Shown in pieces: positions 62,120 to 64,000 of a stretch of 64,000 nt of DNA (positions are counted from its first letter, which is position 1; every line of letters starts with the position of its first letter). Both the position numbers and the translations under genes were made by a program. The stretch is from Geopseudomonas aromaticivorans (GTDB taxonomy: Bacteria; Pseudomonadota; Gammaproteobacteria; Pseudomonadales; Pseudomonadaceae), in contig NZ_JAHRGL010000014.1 of NCBI RefSeq assembly GCF_019097855.1, forward strand, positions 39,883 through 103,882, given 5' to 3'. Under the pieces are notes generated by a model. It was not told the DNA's origin and did not search any database. It was given only the letters and a program-made list of their open reading frames with translations.

Positions 62120-63226
62120 ATGCCGACCATGAAAGCCGCGCGCCTGCACCAGATCGGTGCGCAATTCGTTCTCGATGAAGTGCCGCGCCCCGAGCCTGGC
62201 GCCCACGATGTGCTGGTCAAGGTCGAAGCCAGCACGGTGATCCCCAACCTGAAGAACGTCACCACCCACTTCCCCGAGTGGTACCCGTTCCTGCCGCTGC
62301 CGGCGCTGCCGGCGATCTTCGGCCTCGACTCGGCCGGCACCGTGGCCGCGGTCGGTTCGGCGGTCACCTCCTTCAAGCCGGGCGATCGCGTCTACGTCAA
62401 TCCCGGCATCGGCTGCGGCGAGTGCCGCCACTGCAAGCAGGGCGAGACGCCGCGCTGCGCGGCCTACACCTTCCTCGGCTATTTCGGCTTCGGGCCCGGC
62501 TCGCAGGCGATCTTCGAGAAGTACCCCTACGCCGGCTACGGCGAGTACCTGACCGCGCCGGCCACCAACCTGGTGCGCCTGCCGAACAACCTGTCGAGCG
62601 CCCAGGCCACCCGCTTCGGCTATCTCGGCACCGCCTACTCGGCGATCCGCAAGGCCGCCCTGCGCCCGGCGCAGAGCATCCTGATCCTCGGCGCCAGCGG
62701 CACCCTCGGCGTCGGCGCCACCCTGCTGGCGTTGGCCTTCGGCGCCGCCAAGGTGGTGGTTGCCGCCCGCGACCGCGCGGCGCTGGAGCGCCTCAAGGAG
62801 CTGGACCCGCGGCGCGTGGAGATCGTGCCGATCGGTGCGCGGCCGATCCGCGAGCAGGTCCTCGAGCTGCTGCCGGACGGCGTCGACGCCATGCTCGATA
62901 CCCTCGGCGCCAAGGCGCCGGCCGCGCTGTCGGTGGACGCCATGGGCGCGGTCGGCCGCGGCGGGCGCATCGTGCAGATCGGCGGGGTGGCCGGGCCGAT
63001 TCCCATCGACCCGCATCCGTTCATGTGCCAGCAGCTGCAGTACATCGGCTCGTTGTGGTTCACCACCGCCGAGGGCGACGAGATGGCCCGCATGGTCGAG
63101 TCGGGCATCCTCGACCTGGCGCTGCTCGAGGAGCGTGCCTACCCGCTGGCGCAGCTCAACCAGGCGCTCGAGGACATCCAGAGCCAGGCCAACGGCTTCA
63201 CCAACTTCCACATCGTCCACGGCTGA
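62120..63226 (+). CDS. Medium-chain (alcohol) dehydrogenase lacking catalytic-zinc ligands
   Basis: This 368-residue MDR-family oxidoreductase has the GroES-like domain and a Rossmann domain (ILILGASGTLGVGATLLALAFGAAKVVVAARD). The structural-zinc lobe is complete (GIGCGECRHCKQGETPRC). The positions that bind catalytic zinc are not: the usual Cys near residue 35-40 is in a Cys-free ASTVIPNLKN stretch and the GHE motif reads FGLDSAG. It may act as a reductase or quinone-oxidoreductase-like enzyme on a ring-cleavage or side-chain intermediate. The start at 62120 is chosen by homology (MPTMKAARL); a second ATG is three codons on. Confidence 0.85.
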   Translation: MPTMKAARLHQIGAQFVLDEVPRPEPGAHDVLVKVEASTVIPNLKNVTTHFPEWYPFLPLPALPAIFGLDSAGTVAAVGSAVTSFKPGDRVYVNPGIGCGECRHCKQGETPRCAAYTFLGYFGFGPGSQAIFEKYPYAGYGEYLTAPATNLVRLPNNLSSAQATRFGYLGTAYSAIRKAALRPAQSILILGASGTLGVGATLLALAFGAAKVVVAARDRAALERLKELDPRRVEIVPIGARPIREQVLELLPDGVDAMLDTLGAKAPAALSVDAMGAVGRGGRIVQIGGVAGPIPIDPHPFMCQQLQYIGSLWFTTAEGDEMARMVESGILDLALLEERAYPLAQLNQALEDIQSQANGFTNFHIVHG

Positions 63227-63304
63227 CCTTCAGCCCCTGCGGCGACGCGGGCCGTCGGCGTCAGCGAGCGGGCCGCGTCTGCGCTACCACGGAGCATCGT
63301 TGCC

Positions 63305-63853
63305 ATGAAATCCCAGCGCATCATCACCGGCCACGATCAGGCCGGCCGCTCGATCGTCGCCAGCAGCGGCCCGCTGCCCAGCGTCGGCGAGTTCCGCCAG
63401 TTCCCCGGTTTTGCCGTCGAACTGATCTGGCAGACCGCCCCCGGGCCCATTCCCGCCCATCCCGTCGACCCGACCAGCCCGCCGGATTCGGTACTGCCGG
63501 CGCCTGGCGGCAGTTGCGCGATGCGCGTCACCTTTCCACCTGCAGCCTCGGCAGTGCCGGTGGACTTCGATCCCCAGGCGGCCGCCCGCGAGCTGTGCGA
63601 ACGGCTGCCCGGGCTGGGCGAGCTGTTCGAGGCCGACGCCCCCGGTTTCCATCGCTCCGACACCATCGACTACGGCGTGGTGCTGGAAGGCGAGGTTACC
63701 CTCGAACTGGATGACGGCGCTCGCCGGCTGCTGCGCCAGGGCGACGTGATCGTGCAGATGGGAACCCGGCATGCCTGGAGTAACACCGGTAACACGCCGG
63801 CTCGTCTATTGTTTGTGATGGTGGGTGCGCAGCGCGGTCAGGCCGCGGCGTAA
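63305..63853 (+). CDS. Cupin-domain protein
   Basis: This 182-residue protein has a C-terminal cupin fold (DYGVVLEGEVTLELDDGARRLLRQGDVIVQMGTRHAWSNTGNTPARLLFVMVG); of the metal ligands, the E and late H of the cupin motifs are visible but the early HxH is not. The N-terminal ~80 residues (PGFAVELIWQTAPGP) match cupins found in aromatic catabolic clusters. Function unknown. It is the last gene before the IS element, 15 bases from the target site. Confidence 0.8.
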   Translation: MKSQRIITGHDQAGRSIVASSGPLPSVGEFRQFPGFAVELIWQTAPGPIPAHPVDPTSPPDSVLPAPGGSCAMRVTFPPAASAVPVDFDPQAAARELCERLPGLGELFEADAPGFHRSDTIDYGVVLEGEVTLELDDGARRLLRQGDVIVQMGTRHAWSNTGNTPARLLFVMVGAQRGQAAA

Positions 63854-63868
63854 CCTCCCTCCGAAGAT

Positions 63869-64000
63869 CTAGCTGTGTAAACCCAGTACGTTGTTCATTG
63901 AAAGTGCGGCGCGGCTGATTGGCGGGTTGTAGTCGAGACTGGCATGCGGCCTGTGCCAGTTGTAGTGATGTAGCCAGGCAGGCAAGTGAGCCGCCCTCTG
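63869..64000 (-). CDS. IS481-family transposase, C-terminal end
   Basis: The last 43 codons of an IS3/IS481-type integrase-core transposase read toward the window from beyond its edge: LPAWLHHYNWHRPHASLDYN, PPISR and NNVLGLHS before TAG. This is the conserved C-terminus of IS481-family DDE transposases. The stop codon TAG lies in the flanking target sequence, not in the element. The rest of the gene is outside the window, so intactness is unknown. Confidence 0.9.
   Translation of the reverse strand, partial: QRAAHLPAWLHHYNWHRPHASLDYNPPISRAALSMNNVLGLHS
63874..64000. mobile_element. IS481-family insertion sequence, one end
   Basis: The element end begins TGTGTAAACCCAGTACG at 63874, matching the TGTG terminus of IS481-family elements. 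The flank TCTAGC (63868-63873) fits the family's NCTAGN target. The other end and the target duplication lie beyond the window. Confidence 0.85.

Overview
The window is high-GC DNA typical of Pseudomonas. It opens with the 3' end of glmS and, about 380 bases further on, a perfect chromosomal parS centromere site, so this end probably lies close to oriC. The next genes match Pseudomonas families closely: a second-type cyclopropane-fatty-acid synthase, ssuEADCBF with the molbindin ssuF, lsfA, siaABCD, oscA-sbp-cysTWA and gabDT. The species cannot be fixed from the sequence alone.

Layout. (1) 1-2162: glmS tail, a candidate Tn7-like relic between the glmS stop and its displaced terminator, parS, cfa. 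(2) 2.2-33.5 kb: an organosulfur-scavenging region. It holds the ssu operon and lsfA, a MASE3-PAS-GGDEF-EAL protein, two tandem OprD porins, a sulfonate/sulfate-ester ABC operon with an MFS gene inside it, a TauE/SafE permease, an orphan binding protein, two DszA/NtaA-type flavin monooxygenases each followed by a TauD-type dioxygenase, a SfnR-type sigma-54 activator, a GST, Tas, a DUF202 protein, a lone PotF-like binding protein, a degenerate SfnR paralogue and a small hydrolase. Porin, binding protein, monooxygenase, dioxygenase and sigma-54 regulator each occur as pairs. (3) 33.7-37.5 kb: siaABCD, which controls c-di-GMP and aggregation, behind a perfect CRP/Vfr-type palindrome. (4) 37.5-41.8 kb: oscA, a Cys-rich leader ORF, sbp and cysTWA for sulfate uptake. 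(5) 41.9-44.6 kb: gabT and gabD. (6) tRNA-Arg(CCG) at 44.8 kb, followed by an aromatic-catabolic block: a StyA-like monooxygenase, a FadL/TodX porin and a StyB-like reductase under an AraC/XylS regulator; mhpB, mhpC, mhpD, mhpF and mhpE; a globin; a YCF48/RND/DUF1302/DUF1329 export or envelope module; a medium-chain dehydrogenase; and a cupin. The window ends inside an IS481-family element. The tRNA at one side and the IS at the other suggest an acquired island.

How it works together. In sulfur limitation, porins and ABC transporters would bring in sulfonates and sulfate esters; SsuD, the two flavin monooxygenases and the two alpha-ketoglutarate dioxygenases would release sulfite or sulfate; LsfA would protect against peroxide; and CysTWA would scavenge sulfate. 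Both monooxygenase operons carry sigma-54 (-24/-12) promoters that the neighbouring SfnR could drive. Most other sulfur genes sit behind short AT-rich dyads that are possible CysB sites. In the island, a catechol-type intermediate would be meta-cleaved by MhpB and processed by MhpC, D, E and F to pyruvate and acetyl-CoA. No MhpA-type ring hydroxylase is present in the window.

Most unusual signals: the Tn7-end-like repeats after glmS; a possible transcription attenuator with a small ORF before the first porin; a CysCys-containing leader before sbp; a SfnR paralogue that has lost both GAFTGA and its DNA-binding domain; and an IS481 transposase whose stop codon lies in the target site.
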